A program made the position numbers and the translations under genes. Below, piece after piece: positions 18,591 to 28,120 of a DNA stretch of 64,000 bases. How positions within the stretch are numbered: position 1 is the stretch's first letter; every line of letters starts with the position of its first letter. Source of the DNA: Bacillus sp. MM2020_1 (GTDB lineage Bacteria; Bacillota; Bacilli; Bacillales; Cytobacillaceae); contig JAANMP010000006.1 in the NCBI GenBank assembly GCA_011250595.1, forward strand, positions 1-64,000, written 5' to 3'. The notes under the pieces were generated by a model. The model saw only the letters and a list, made by a program, of their open reading frames with translations. It was not told where the DNA came from and searched no databases.

Positions 18591-19409
18591 ATGAACGAAA
18601 CTATTCAACCGCTAAATCCGATTGCCTTTACACTAGGGCCGATTTCGGTGCATTGGTATGGAGTTATTATTGGATCAGGTCTGGCACTTGCCTTGTACCT
18701 TGCGATCCGGGAAGGGAACAAGCGGGGACTTGATAAAGACACATTTGCCGATTTGATGCTGTGGGCCATACCGATCGCGATTATTTCAGCGCGAATTTAT
18801 TATGTAATTTTTGAATGGGATTATTATGCCAAACATCCAGCAGATATACCGCAAATATGGAATGGAGGCATCGCCATTCACGGTGCCTTAATTGGCTCTG
18901 TCTTAACCGCCTATGTATTTGCAAAAAAACGAGGCATATCCTTCTGGAAGATTGCCGATATTGCCGCACCAAGTATTATTCTCGGACAGGCGATTGGCCG
19001 TTGGGGAAATTTCATGAACCAGGAGGCCCATGGCGGGGAAGTGACAAGGTCTTTCCTTGAAAACTTGCATTTACCTCAATTTATTATTGATCAAATGTAT
19101 ATTAACGGAACCTATTATCATCCCACATTCCTTTATGAATCTCTCTGGGACTTTGCAGGCTTTTTCCTATTAATTTTCCTTCGCCGGGTCAATTTCCGGC
19201 GCGGTGAACTGTTCCTTACCTATGTGATTTGGTATTCTGTGGGCCGCTTTTTCATCGAAGGCTTACGGACGGATAGTTTAATGATTGGAAGTCTTCGAAT
19301 GGCGCAAATGATTTCGATTGCATTGGTGATTGGTGCATTAGCTATCCTCATCTATCGTCGAACTAAGCAGCTTACGGAGCGACGTTATTTAGATCAAGAG
19401 AATCTTTAA
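18591..19409 (+). CDS. lgt: Prolipoprotein diacylglyceryl transferase
   Basis: A 272-residue membrane enzyme with about seven helices that transfers diacylglycerol to the lipobox cysteine of prelipoproteins. The HWYG motif near the N-terminus, [11 protein letters not shown], and the Lgt signature [18 protein letters not shown] are visible, and the C-terminal RPxF-like helix [11 protein letters not shown] fits. It follows hprK by 20 bp with RBS GAAGAGGAG. Confidence 0.96.
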   Translation: MNETIQPLNPIAFTLGPISVHWYGVIIGSGLALALYLAIREGNKRGLDKDTFADLMLWAIPIAIISARIYYVIFEWDYYAKHPADIPQIWNGGIAIHGALIGSVLTAYVFAKKRGISFWKIADIAAPSIILGQAIGRWGNFMNQEAHGGEVTRSFLENLHLPQFIIDQMYINGTYYHPTFLYESLWDFAGFFLLIFLRRVNFRRGELFLTYVIWYSVGRFFIEGLRTDSLMIGSLRMAQMISIALVIGALAILIYRRTKQLTERRYLDQENL

Positions 19410-19439
19410 TTGTTTTTTTAAAAGGAGAGTTTAGGGGAA

Positions 19440-20408
19440 ATGCTACTTAGCTCATTAAAAAAAGGGTTACTGGTTGGCTTTAAAACTACATGGACCTTGG
19501 GGAAAATTATCTTTCCAGTGACCCTGATTGTGGCGGTTCTGCAGTATACACCTGTACTGCCATGGATCATTAAATTGATTTCCCCGCTTATGAAGCTGAT
19601 TGGCTTGTCAGGGGATGCGGCCATTCCGCTTGTGCTCGGGAATTTTCTTAATCTGTATGCCGCAATTGGAGCGATTTTAACGCTCGATTTTTCGGTAAAA
19701 GAAGTGTTTATTTTAGCAGTAATGCTTTCATTTTCCCATAATTTATTCATCGAATCGAGCGTTGCTATGAAAGCCGGTGTTAAGCTGTGGGTGGTTCTCG
19801 TTACCAGACCGGGACTTGCCTTGCTTTCTGCGGCAGTGATTAATCTAGTTTGGCATGGCGGCGGAGAGACCGCTCAATATGGATTTATTGAGCAGAGTTC
19901 CGAACCTGCAGTGGGAGTGGGGGGGATTCTCCTCGAGGCGATTCAAAAGGCAGGGCTGGGCATTATGCAGCTGGCCATGATTGTCATTCCGCTCATGATT
20001 GTAATTCAAATTTTAAAAGACTTACAATGGTTACATAAATTTTCAAAAACGATGGCTCCGGTTACCAAAACGCTCGGCATGCAGGAAAACACTTCGACCA
20101 CGATGGCGGCAGGACTTTTGTTCGGCTTAGCTTATGGGGCCGGTGTGATGATTCAGGCGGTTAAAGAAGATGGAGTCAGCAAAAAGGATATTACGCTGGC
20201 GTTTCTTTTTCTAATGGCTTGCCATGCCGTCGTTGAAGATACATTAATCTTTTTACCACTCGGCATTCCGATCGTGCCATTGTTTCTCATCCGGATTGGG
20301 GTGGCAATTGTGTTAACCTTAATTGTCGGTACCATTTGGAGACGATCGGGGCTTGTGAAGAGAAAGGAAGCAACCTATGAAAAACAAAATTACGACAATT
20401 CTCTTTGA
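19440..20408 (+). CDS. yvoD: YvoD-like nucleoside recognition (Gate) domain membrane protein
   Basis: A 322-residue protein with about eight membrane helices and two Gate/nucleoside-recognition repeats, similar to SpmA/SpmB and FeoB C-terminal regions. Conserved polar motifs [15 protein letters not shown] and [16 protein letters not shown] lie in equivalent positions of each half. Substrate is unknown. It is the third gene of the hprK operon and its 3' end overlaps ppaX by 32 bases. Confidence 0.82.
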   Translation: MLLSSLKKGLLVGFKTTWTLGKIIFPVTLIVAVLQYTPVLPWIIKLISPLMKLIGLSGDAAIPLVLGNFLNLYAAIGAILTLDFSVKEVFILAVMLSFSHNLFIESSVAMKAGVKLWVVLVTRPGLALLSAAVINLVWHGGGETAQYGFIEQSSEPAVGVGGILLEAIQKAGLGIMQLAMIVIPLMIVIQILKDLQWLHKFSKTMAPVTKTLGMQENTSTTMAAGLLFGLAYGAGVMIQAVKEDGVSKKDITLAFLFLMACHAVVEDTLIFLPLGIPIVPLFLIRIGVAIVLTLIVGTIWRRSGLVKRKEATYEKQNYDNSL

Positions 20409-21021
20409 TTTAGATGGGACATTAATTGATACGAATGAGTTAATTATTACGACTTATCTGCACACGTTGGAAAAATACTACCCTAGCAAATACCAGCGTG
20501 AGGACGTCCTCCCGTTTCTCGGACCTACGCTGCATGAAGCTTTTGGCAGTATCAACCCTGACCTGGTAGAGGAAATGGTTTTAGAATACCGTGCCTTTAA
20601 CATTGCCAACCATGATGAGTTGGTGACGGAATTTGCCGGTGTCTTTGAAACGGTGCAGTCATTGAAGGATAAGGGGTATAAACTTGGGATCGTCACGACT
20701 AAACGTCATGATGTGACACTGAAGGGTCTGCGTTTGATGGACCTTGAACGATTTTTTGAAGTGGTTGTAACTTACGATCATGTCAGTAAAACCAAGCCCG
20801 ACCCGGAACCAATCTTTAAAGCATTGGAACAGCTGGATTCAACACCTGAAGAGACAATGATGGTCGGCGATAATTACCATGATATTTTAGCTGGTAAAAA
20901 TGCTGGGACGGTAACGGCTGGTTGTGCATGGTCGATTAAAGGCAGAGACTATATTGCCAAATATGAACCGGATTATATTCTAGAGAACATGGCTGACTTA
21001 TTAACCATTCTCGGGGAGTGA
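20377..21021 (+). CDS. ppaX: Pyrophosphatase PpaX
   Basis: A 214-residue HAD-superfamily phosphatase that hydrolyses the pyrophosphate produced when HprK dephosphorylates P-Ser-HPr. Motif I is [12 protein letters not shown] (residues 9-20), motif II is VTTKRHD, and motif III/IV is KTKPDPEP with MVGDNYHDI. It overlaps the upstream gene by 32 bases, with the RBS AAGGAAG inside that gene, so translation is coupled. Operon partnership with hprK supports PpaX over a phosphoglycolate phosphatase. Confidence 0.93.
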   Translation: MKNKITTILFDLDGTLIDTNELIITTYLHTLEKYYPSKYQREDVLPFLGPTLHEAFGSINPDLVEEMVLEYRAFNIANHDELVTEFAGVFETVQSLKDKGYKLGIVTTKRHDVTLKGLRLMDLERFFEVVVTYDHVSKTKPDPEPIFKALEQLDSTPEETMMVGDNYHDILAGKNAGTVTAGCAWSIKGRDYIAKYEPDYILENMADLLTILGE

Positions 21022-21026
21022 ATTGA

Positions 21027-21560
21027 GTGAGAAATACGACCCGCTACCCCGTTGAAGGGGCAAATTCTTTATGGCACGTCTACAAGACTGTGCCTTTTTG
21101 GAAGGTGGTCAGAAATTTTATCGTCATCCAGCTCGCACGCTATACGCCTTTTTTGGGGATGAAGAACTGGCTGTACAGCGTTTTTCTCGGGCTTAAGGTG
21201 GGTGAGCAGACTTCCTTCGCGTTGATGGTCATGCTGGATGTCATGTTTCCGGAGAAAATCAGTGTCGGCCGTAATACGGTTATCGGATATAACACGACAA
21301 TTCTAGCGCATGAGTATTTAATTAAAGAATACCGGCTGGGTCCGGTTGTGATTGGCAGCGAAGTAATGATTGGTGCCAATTCGACAATCCTGCCTGGGAT
21401 CACGATTGGTGATGGCGCAATTGTCTCGGCCGGGACGCTGGTACATAAGGATGTTCCTCCAGGAGCGTTTGTGGGAGGGAATCCAATGCGGGTCATTTAC
21501 ACGAAGGAAGAATTAGCCGAGCGATGGGCTGATGATGCAATTTATGGGAAAAAAGACTAG
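21027..21560 (+). CDS. yvoF: YvoF-like hexapeptide-repeat acetyltransferase
   Basis: A 177-residue protein of the left-handed beta-helix acyltransferase family. The hexapeptide repeats run from about residue 65 to 160 (ISVGRNTVIGYNTTILAH, VVIGSEVMIGANSTILPG, and so on), with the catalytic-type histidine in AHEYL. The start is GTG 21027, after GGGGAG. It is the last gene of the hprK operon. The acceptor is unknown. Confidence 0.87.
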   Translation: MRNTTRYPVEGANSLWHVYKTVPFWKVVRNFIVIQLARYTPFLGMKNWLYSVFLGLKVGEQTSFALMVMLDVMFPEKISVGRNTVIGYNTTILAHEYLIKEYRLGPVVIGSEVMIGANSTILPGITIGDGAIVSAGTLVHKDVPPGAFVGGNPMRVIYTKEELAERWADDAIYGKKD

Positions 21561-21588
21561 TCTGGTCCATTTCGACCAGATTTTTTTT
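21561..21588 (+). terminator. Terminator of the hprK operon
   Basis: TCTGGTC pairs with GACCAGA around CATTTC, followed by eight T, immediately after the yvoF stop. Confidence 0.9.
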
Positions 21589-21635
21589 ATTTCTCTTAAA
21601 ATTGGGTACAAAGATAGGAAATAAGACACATTTTC

Positions 21636-21659
21636 GTTCTTGTCAAAGAACGTTATAAT
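21636..21659 (+). promoter_or_regulatory. Nucleotidase promoter with a dyad in the spacer
   Basis: The perfect inverted repeat GTTCTT-GTCA-AAGAAC (21636-21651) ends 2 bp before the consensus -10 TATAAT (21654-21659). The -35 at the right distance (TTTTCG, 21631-21636) is poor. This suggests an activator- or repressor-controlled promoter. The binding protein is unknown. Confidence 0.5.
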
Positions 21660-21698
21660 AATATAGCGTACATACTTGGAGATTCAGTCTATATAGAA

Positions 21699-21745
21699 GG
21701 CAAGTTTTTAATAGTAGTAATCTATTAAAAATTTGCCGTTTTTTG
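21699..21745 (+). terminator. Leader terminator upstream of the nucleotidase gene
   Basis: GGCAAGTTTTTAATAG pairs with CTATTAAAAATTTGCC around a 7-base loop and is followed by six T. It lies between the promoter at 21654 and the gene at 21842, so transcripts either end here (a small RNA of about 80 nt) or must read through. No known riboswitch aptamer was recognised in 21660-21700. Confidence 0.75.
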
Positions 21746-21841
21746 TCTGGATCTTTATAAAAGGGGAGGATTACTTTTACATAATCTCTGGCGTGTGTTC
21801 TTAATAGAAAGAATAATCCAAAGGGATAGGTGATAGGGAGT

Positions 21842-24800
21842 ATGAAGAAAAAGAAGATTAGTCAATTAAGCAAAATGGCTACTACAGCTTTGCTACTTAG
21901 TACGATTGTTTCACCAGCAATACCTTATAATGTAAAAGCTGCCTCAGAAAAGACAGCTACTCTAAGAATCTTAGAAACTACGGATCTGCATTCTAATGTT
22001 TTGCCGTATGATTATTTCAAAGATACAGCTGTAACAAATTACGGTTTAGCAAAAACAGCTACTCTAATCCAGCAAGCTAGATCTGAAGCTGATAACTCAA
22101 TGCTTTTTGATGCTGGTGATACTATCCAAGGGAATCCGCTAGCAAGTTATGTTGCCAAAGTTAATAAACTTGGACCAAATGAGACTCATCCAATTTATAA
22201 AGCAATGAATTATTTAAAATATGATGCAGGTATTGTTGGTAACCATGAATTTAACTATGGTTTAGATTACTTAAAAGATGTCCAGGAAGAAGTACAATTC
22301 CCGATTGTTAACGCTAACATTTATAAAGACGATCATGATTCCAACCCTGATAATGATGTAAACTACTTTACACCGTACCAAATTATCAATAAAACCATTA
22401 AAGACAGTGCGGGTAATGAATCTACCATTAAAGTTGGTGTAATCGGCTTCGCTCCACCGCAAATTATGCAGTGGGATAAAGATAACCTAAATGGAAAAGT
22501 CATTACTAAGGATATCGTGAAACAAGCCAATAAATTCATTCCAGAAATGAAAGCAGCAGGAGCAGATGTAATTGTTGCGATTGCGCACTCTGGCTGTGAC
22601 ATCGCTGAGGCAGACAAAGAACTCGCAGAGAATGCTGTTTACGATCTAACCAAAGTAGCTGGCATTGATGCCATGCTTTTTGGACATGCTCACGTAAACT
22701 TCCCTGGTGATGCATCATTTACCGGCAAGACTGGAATCGACAACACCAAGGGTACAATCAATGGAGTACAAGCTGTTGAAGCAGGATTCTGGGGTAATAA
22801 CCTTGGCGTCCTTGATTTAGCACTTGTTCAGGATACAGATGGCAAATGGACGGTTGATAAAGCTAATTCTAAATCTGTTAACCGGCCAGTTTTGGCTGAT
22901 ACCGCTTCTGATGCAACAATTGTAAGTGATGCACAAGCAATCCATAATCAAACACTAGCCTATGTACGTGGAAAAATTGGTACGACTGAGATTCCAATGC
23001 ACAGCTTCTTTACTCGCGTAATGGATGACGCTTCTACACAAATTGTCAATGCAGCGCAAATGGATTATGTGAAAAAATGGATTAACACAAATGCACCAGA
23101 GTATAAGGACGTACCTGTTCTTTCAGCGGCAGCACCATTTAAAGGCGGCCGTGGCGGTGTAGCTGATTATACAAATATTGCTAAAGGTGACGTTACAATT
23201 AAGAGCGCAGCTGACTTGTACTTATTCGATAACACCTTAAAAGCTGTTGAAGTAACAGGCGATCAAGTAAAAAGATGGATCGAAGAATCAGCGAAACAAT
23301 TCAATACCATTGATCCAAATAAAGAGGGAAATCAAGATTTACTAGATTATGATTTCCGTCCATACAACTATGATGTTCTAGACGGTGTGAAGTATGAAAT
23401 TGATGTCACGAAGCCAAAAGGCGAGCGCGTTGTTAACTTAAAGATGATGGATGGAACACCTGTTGACCCAGCGCAAAAATTCATCGTAGCAACAAATAAC
23501 TACCGTGCTGGCGGAAGCGGCGGTTTAGCAGAATTGAAGAGTGCGAAAGTAGTCGTTGATTCTCCATTTGAAAACCGTCAAATCTTAATGGATTATATTT
23601 CAGCTAAGGGGACAATTAACCCTGTCGCAGACAACAACTGGAAAATTGCTCCTGTTGGCGGCGTTGCCAAAGTAGTATTCCACTCTGCTCCAGAGGCAAA
23701 GGCATACCTTGGACAACAACCAGATGTCAAAGACCTTGGTGCATCCACAACGAAAGCTGGATACAACCTATATGAATTAGACCAAAATGTCCATGTTCAA
23801 TTATTAGGAATCAATGATTTCCACGGACAATTAGACTATTCAACAACCGTTTCTGGCCGCGCTGTCGGTGGAATTGATTACTTAGCAGCGTACTTAAAGC
23901 AAAGAGAAGCAACAAACCCGGCCAATACCCTTATGCTGCAAGCGGGTGACTTGGTTGGTGCAAGCCGTCCGGTATCAGCTCTTTTACAAGATGAGCCAAC
24001 GATTCGTTTTATGAACGAAATCGGTATGGATATTGGTACCATTGGTAACCATGAATTTGACGAAGGCGTAGTAGAAATGAAGCGTCTAATCAATGGCGGT
24101 GCCCATCCTAAAACTGTAGCAAAATATGGTGCATTTGAAGGCGCTGATTTTGACTACATTGTTGCCAACGTTGAGGATGAAAAAACAGGCGAATTAATCT
24201 TACCTCCATATGCTATTAAAGAAGTGGATGGCGTTAAGATTGGCTTTATCGGTGTCGTTACAACGGAAACACCAACAATCGTTACTGCAAGCGGTGTTGC
24301 AGGCGTTAAATTCACAGATGAAGTTGAAGCAGTTAACAAATATACAGCTGAGTTAAAAGGAAAAGGGGTAGAATCAATTGTCGTTCTCGCCCATGATCCC
24401 GGTACTTCAGCATCAAATGGTGATAATCCAACCGGTAAAGTGGTTGATATGGCCAAAGCGATTGATGACGAAGTTGACGTAATCTATGGTGCCCATGACC
24501 ACAAGTATTTGAACTCAACAGTGGATGGTAAATTGTTAGTTCAATCCTATTCTTATGGTACAGCATTCTCTGATGTGGAGCTTACGATTGACCCAGTAAC
24601 GAAAGAAATCGTAACGAAAACAGCAGAGGTTGCCTCAACCTTCAAAGACGGCATTACACCAGATGCAAAAATTAAGGCAGAGCTTAATAAATACCAAGCA
24701 GATATTGCTCCACAAACAAGCGAAATAGTCGGAGTGACAACTGCACCAATTTCTCGTACGCAAAATAAAGCTGGGGAAGCTCCTATGGGTAACCTGATTG

Positions 24801-25810
24801 CAGACAGCATGCGTGCTAAAACTGGCACACAGTTTGCCTTCATGAATATTGGCGGCATCCGTGATGAAATCAAAAATGCAGGCAACGTGACTTGGGGTGA
24901 TTTATTCGCCATCCAGCCATTTGGTAATGACGTTGTTAGCTTAAAGATTACTGGTGATCAAGTTAGAACATTAATCAATCAACAATTCCAAGCAGATCGT
25001 TACCGTATCATGCAAATTTCCGGTTTAAAATATACTTGGTCAGATAAGTTGCCACTAGGACAAAAAGTTATCGACATCTACCTTCCAAACGGATCCAAAA
25101 TAGATCCTAAAGTGGAATATAGTGTCAGCGTAAATAACTTTATGGCTGATGGCGGTGACGGATTCACGATCCTTAAACAAGGTAAAGAACGTACCACTTG
25201 GACAACAGATTTAGAAGCCTTAGTTGACTACGTGAAGACGATTAAAGGCCCAATTACTGCAAGTATTGAAGGAAGAATTGTACTAGATGAAGTGGCTCCT
25301 GCAGCACCGACTGTTAATGAAGTGACCGATCAATCGACACAAATCACTGGAAAAACAGAAGATGGTGCTAAGGTTGAGGCAAAAGCTAATGGTCAAGTTA
25401 TTGGCACAGCTACAGCAAAAGCTGATGGCTCGTATGCTATCAACATTTCATCTTTAAAAGCAGGAATTGAAGTCGCGGTTACAGCTACAGACGCTGCTGG
25501 TAACACTAGCGCAGAAACAAAGGTAGTAGTGAAAGATGTAACGGCTCCAGACGCACCGGAAGTTGGACAAATCATTGCCCCTACAAAGAGTGTGACAGGA
25601 AAGGCAGAGATCGGTTCAACTGTGAAGGTTTTTGAAGGAGATACACTTCTAGGCAGTGCTGTTTCTTATGAAAACAGAGTATTCACTATATCATTTAAAT
25701 CAGCACAAACCCATGGAAAAGTACTAACCTTTACCGCAACGGATGCAGCAGGGAATACAAGCAAAGTTACCTCCGTTACTCTTGTTAAAAGCAATTCAAA
25801 GTTCTGGTAA
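21842..25810 (+). CDS. Secreted bifunctional 2',3'-cyclic-nucleotide phosphodiesterase / 5'-nucleotidase (YfkN-like)
   Basis: The 1322-residue exported enzyme has a signal peptide (about 1-34, ending near VKAAS). The first metallophosphatase domain has TTDLHSN, AGDTIQGN, GNHEFNYG and GHAHVNF, and its 5'-nucleotidase C-terminal domain follows. A second complete copy has NDFHGQLD, AGDLVGASRP, GNHEFDEG and GAHDHKY, followed by its own C-terminal domain (NIGGIRDEI, NNFMADGGDGF). Two Ig-like modules (about 1150-1310) with TATDAAGNTS repeats end the protein. No LPXTG anchor is seen. It would release phosphate and nucleosides from extracellular nucleotides. ATG 21842 is preferred over GTG 21830 because the signal sequence MKKKKISQL starts there. 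Confidence 0.92.
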   Translation: MKKKKISQLSKMATTALLLSTIVSPAIPYNVKAASEKTATLRILETTDLHSNVLPYDYFKDTAVTNYGLAKTATLIQQARSEADNSMLFDAGDTIQGNPLASYVAKVNKLGPNETHPIYKAMNYLKYDAGIVGNHEFNYGLDYLKDVQEEVQFPIVNANIYKDDHDSNPDNDVNYFTPYQIINKTIKDSAGNESTIKVGVIGFAPPQIMQWDKDNLNGKVITKDIVKQANKFIPEMKAAGADVIVAIAHSGCDIAEADKELAENAVYDLTKVAGIDAMLFGHAHVNFPGDASFTGKTGIDNTKGTINGVQAVEAGFWGNNLGVLDLALVQDTDGKWTVDKANSKSVNRPVLADTASDATIVSDAQAIHNQTLAYVRGKIGTTEIPMHSFFTRVMDDASTQIVNAAQMDYVKKWINTNAPEYKDVPVLSAAAPFKGGRGGVADYTNIAKGDVTIKSAADLYLFDNTLKAVEVTGDQVKRWIEESAKQFNTIDPNKEGNQDLLDYDFRPYNYDVLDGVKYEIDVTKPKGERVVNLKMMDGTPVDPAQKFIVATNNYRAGGSGGLAELKSAKVVVDSPFENRQILMDYISAKGTINPVADNNWKIAPVGGVAKVVFHSAPEAKAYLGQQPDVKDLGASTTKAGYNLYELDQNVHVQLLGINDFHGQLDYSTTVSGRAVGGIDYLAAYLKQREATNPANTLMLQAGDLVGASRPVSALLQDEPTIRFMNEIGMDIGTIGNHEFDEGVVEMKRLINGGAHPKTVAKYGAFEGADFDYIVANVEDEKTGELILPPYAIKEVDGVKIGFIGVVTTETPTIVTASGVAGVKFTDEVEAVNKYTAELKGKGVESIVVLAHDPGTSASNGDNPTGKVVDMAKAIDDEVDVIYGAHDHKYLNSTVDGKLLVQSYSYGTAFSDVELTIDPVTKEIVTKTAEVASTFKDGITPDAKIKAELNKYQADIAPQTSEIVGVTTAPISRTQNKAGEAPMGNLIADSMRAKTGTQFAFMNIGGIRDEIKNAGNVTWGDLFAIQPFGNDVVSLKITGDQVRTLINQQFQADRYRIMQISGLKYTWSDKLPLGQKVIDIYLPNGSKIDPKVEYSVSVNNFMADGGDGFTILKQGKERTTWTTDLEALVDYVKTIKGPITASIEGRIVLDEVAPAAPTVNEVTDQSTQITGKTEDGAKVEAKANGQVIGTATAKADGSYAINISSLKAGIEVAVTATDAAGNTSAETKVVVKDVTAPDAPEVGQIIAPTKSVTGKAEIGSTVKVFEGDTLLGSAVSYENRVFTISFKSAQTHGKVLTFTATDAAGNTSKVTSVTLVKSNSKFW

Positions 25811-25832
25811 AAAACTAGCTTTGTAACTCGGA

Positions 25833-25866
25833 GTGCCCCTGAAACTTTTCAGGGGTGCTTCTTATT
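25833..25866 (+). terminator. Terminator after the nucleotidase gene
   Basis: GCCCCTGAAA pairs with TTTCAGGGGTGC around a tight loop, followed by a T-rich TTCTTATT. Confidence 0.75.
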
Positions 25867-25901
25867 TATGGATGGAAAAAGTAAAATATTGTAAATTTTT
25901 T

Positions 25902-25930
25902 AGTCTGGTTTTCGCAACCAGGCTTTTTTT
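25902..25930 (+). terminator. Second terminator-like hairpin
   Basis: AGTCTGGTT pairs with AACCAGGCT around TTCGC, followed by seven T. It backs up the preceding terminator. Confidence 0.8.
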
Positions 25931-25960
25931 GTAGTAAACTTACTATAAAAATTGTCGTTT

Positions 25961-26166
25961 CGCGGAATTAAACTGAATTTGGCGGAATTGTTGGTCAAGT
26001 TGGCGGAAATCCTCCTTAAGTTTGGCGGAATCCTCCTCAAGTACGGCGGAATTCCATTCGAATGCCCTCCCTATAACAAATATTTTCTGAGTTTTGGCGG
26101 AATTCAATCAGGTTTTGGCGGAATTTTTTTAAAAGTTGGTGGAATCCTCACCGAGTTCGGCGGAAT
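25961..26166. repeat. 21-bp phased array B, core GGCGGAAT
   Basis: Cores start at 25961 (variant), 25981, 26002, 26024, 26045, then after a 51-bp break at 26096, 26117, 26138 (GGTGGAAT) and 26159. Spacings are 20, 21, 22, 21, then 21, 21, 21. Linkers differ in sequence. It lies between the nucleotidase terminators and the his promoter region. An open frame across it translates to a 7-residue FGGIxxK-like repeat and is not considered a gene. Confidence 0.92.
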
Positions 26167-26226
26167 ACCCTCCAGATCGTTTCAATTTTTTGATTGACGA
26201 AATGTTTCCCTAAGAGTAAACTAAAC

Positions 26227-26296
26227 TTACTTTAATTCATTATCACATTAGCAGACTAAAGTAATTAGAAAATATTCAATATACTAATAAAGTAAT
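26227..26296. promoter_or_regulatory. Candidate operator region upstream of hisZ
   Basis: TTACTTTA (26227-26234) is inverted relative to two copies of AAAGTAAT (26258-26265 and 26289-26296) in the 90 bp before hisZ. Such repeated half-sites suggest a regulator of the his operon, but I cannot name it. No T-box leader is visible. Confidence 0.3.
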
Positions 26297-26318
26297 CTAA
26301 CGATAAAGGATGAGCAGG

Positions 26319-27491
26319 ATGAGTCGCTTATTTATGTTTGAAAAACCCTTGGGCATGAGAGACACGCTGCCAGAGTTATATGAAAAGAAACATCGTGTTC
26401 GTACCTTAATGGAGGATACGATCAAACTTTGGGGCTGCCAATTTATTGAAACACCTACACTTGAATACTATGAAACCGTTGGAACCGCATCGGCCATTCA
26501 GGATGCCCAGCTGTTTAGATTGCTTGATAAAGAGGGCCATACGCTTGTGTTGAGGCCCGACATGACCGCACCGATTGCCAGAGTGGCAGCTTCCAAACTA
26601 CTGCAGGATGACATGCCGCTTCGGTTAGCCTATTCCGCTAACGTTTACCGGGCACAGCAGCGCGAAGGCGGTCGTCCGGCTGAATTTGAGCAAATTGGTG
26701 TCGAATGCTTGAATGACGAAACGGTTTCTTGTGATGGAGAGGTCATCTCCTTGCTCATTTCCTCTTTGAAAAAATCAGGATTATCAGAGTTCCAAGTATC
26801 GATTGGCCATATTGGCTTTGCTCAGGAATTATTTTTACAAATCCTTGGCACAGATGAACGAGCCAATTCGTTAAGAAGATTCCTCTATGAAAAAAATTAT
26901 GTCGGTTACCGTGAGCATGTTAACTCACTATCGCTATCATCGATTGATAAGCAAAGACTTCTGCAATTCCTTGACCTTAGGGGCGGAGTAGAAATCATCG
27001 GTACCGCACTCGACTTGATTGAAAATGAACAAGGCAAGCAAGCTATTTTACAATTAAAAGAATTATGGGATTGTCTCAATGATTATGGTGTACAGGATCA
27101 AGTGAAGTTTGATTTAACGATTGTCAGCCATATGAGCTACTACTCTGGGATTTTATTTGAAGTGTATGCAGGAAAAGTCGGCTTTCCAATCGGAAATGGC
27201 GGTCGTTACAGCTTAATTGAGAAATTCGGGAAAAATGCAAGTGCAACCGGGTTTGCGATTCATCTGGATCGACTCCTAGAAGCACTCGGCAGCTACGACA
27301 TCGAAAACACAGTGACCTGTATCTTTTTCAGTCAGGAGCGACGGAAGGAAGCTTTTCAATTAGCTGAAAAAATGCATGAACAGGGAAAGCGGACCGTACT
27401 TCAGGACATCAATGGTGTTAAGAATCTTGATGCATACACGAAGAAATTTGCGGATACTACTTACTTACTCGGAGGACGTGCCGATGAATAA
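26319..27491 (+). CDS. hisZ: ATP phosphoribosyltransferase regulatory subunit HisZ
   Basis: A 390-residue class II aminoacyl-tRNA-synthetase-like protein that lacks tRNA charging activity and activates short-form HisG. Motif 2-like [35 protein letters not shown] and the final [11 protein letters not shown] region are visible. ATG 26319 is used, 8 bases after AAAGGA, rather than ATG 26310. It overlaps hisG by 8 bases and opens an eight-gene histidine operon in the order seen in B. subtilis. Confidence 0.92.
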   Translation: MSRLFMFEKPLGMRDTLPELYEKKHRVRTLMEDTIKLWGCQFIETPTLEYYETVGTASAIQDAQLFRLLDKEGHTLVLRPDMTAPIARVAASKLLQDDMPLRLAYSANVYRAQQREGGRPAEFEQIGVECLNDETVSCDGEVISLLISSLKKSGLSEFQVSIGHIGFAQELFLQILGTDERANSLRRFLYEKNYVGYREHVNSLSLSSIDKQRLLQFLDLRGGVEIIGTALDLIENEQGKQAILQLKELWDCLNDYGVQDQVKFDLTIVSHMSYYSGILFEVYAGKVGFPIGNGGRYSLIEKFGKNASATGFAIHLDRLLEALGSYDIENTVTCIFFSQERRKEAFQLAEKMHEQGKRTVLQDINGVKNLDAYTKKFADTTYLLGGRADE

Positions 27492-28119
27492 TGTACTAAC
27501 GATTGCGATGCCGAAGGGGCGGATTTTTGAAGAAGCAGCTGACCTGCTCAGGAAATCCGGTTATCAACTTCCGCCTGAATTTGATGATTCACGAAAATTA
27601 ATTATTGAGGTTGAAAATGAGGGGTTGCGGTTTATTTTAGCAAAACCGACAGACGTTCCAACATACGTCGAGCATGGGGTTGCTGATATCGGGATTGCCG
27701 GCAAGGATGTATTGCTTGAGGAAGAGCGCGATGTCTACGAACTTCTCGATTTACGAATCAGCGCCTGCTATCTAGCAGTTGCCGGACTTCCCAATACGAA
27801 AATGAATGATGTAGCACCTAGAGTTGCTACTAAATATCCAAATGTAGCCGAGGCTTATTTTCGTGAGCAAGGGGAACAGGTTGAGATTATTAAACTAAAT
27901 GGTTCGATCGAACTGGCACCGATTATCGGGTTATCCGATCGAATCGTCGATATTGTTTCCACCGGCCGGACGATGAGAGAAAACGGCCTCGTCGAGTACG
28001 AAAGAATTGTCGATGTCACATCAAGGTTGATTGTCAATCCGGTCAGCTATCGAATCAAAGACAACCAGATCGACGATTTAGTGACACGACTTAGTAAAGT
28101 TGTTTCAGTGGAGGATTAA
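27484..28119 (+). CDS. hisG: ATP phosphoribosyltransferase (short form)
   Basis: A 211-residue enzyme for the first step of histidine synthesis, condensing ATP and PRPP. It starts [18 protein letters not shown] and has the PRPP/product-binding [13 protein letters not shown] and the [16 protein letters not shown] loop near residues 155-170. It lacks the C-terminal regulatory domain of long HisG proteins, consistent with needing the adjacent HisZ. The start ATG overlaps the hisZ stop. Confidence 0.96.
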   Translation: MNNVLTIAMPKGRIFEEAADLLRKSGYQLPPEFDDSRKLIIEVENEGLRFILAKPTDVPTYVEHGVADIGIAGKDVLLEEERDVYELLDLRISACYLAVAGLPNTKMNDVAPRVATKYPNVAEAYFREQGEQVEIIKLNGSIELAPIIGLSDRIVDIVSTGRTMRENGLVEYERIVDVTSRLIVNPVSYRIKDNQIDDLVTRLSKVVSVED

Positions 28120-28120
28120 C

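Noticed and set aside
21660-21745. Purine or preQ1 riboswitch before the nucleotidase gene
   Set aside because: The terminator is clear but the conserved aptamer sequences of these classes are not present upstream.
25952-26197. 81-residue frame with FGGI repeats across array B
   Set aside because: It is generated by the 21-bp repeat, breaks where the array breaks, and has no convincing start signal.
26200-26318. T-box leader for the his operon
   Set aside because: The gap is too short for a T-box, and no T-box sequence or terminator/antiterminator pair was seen.
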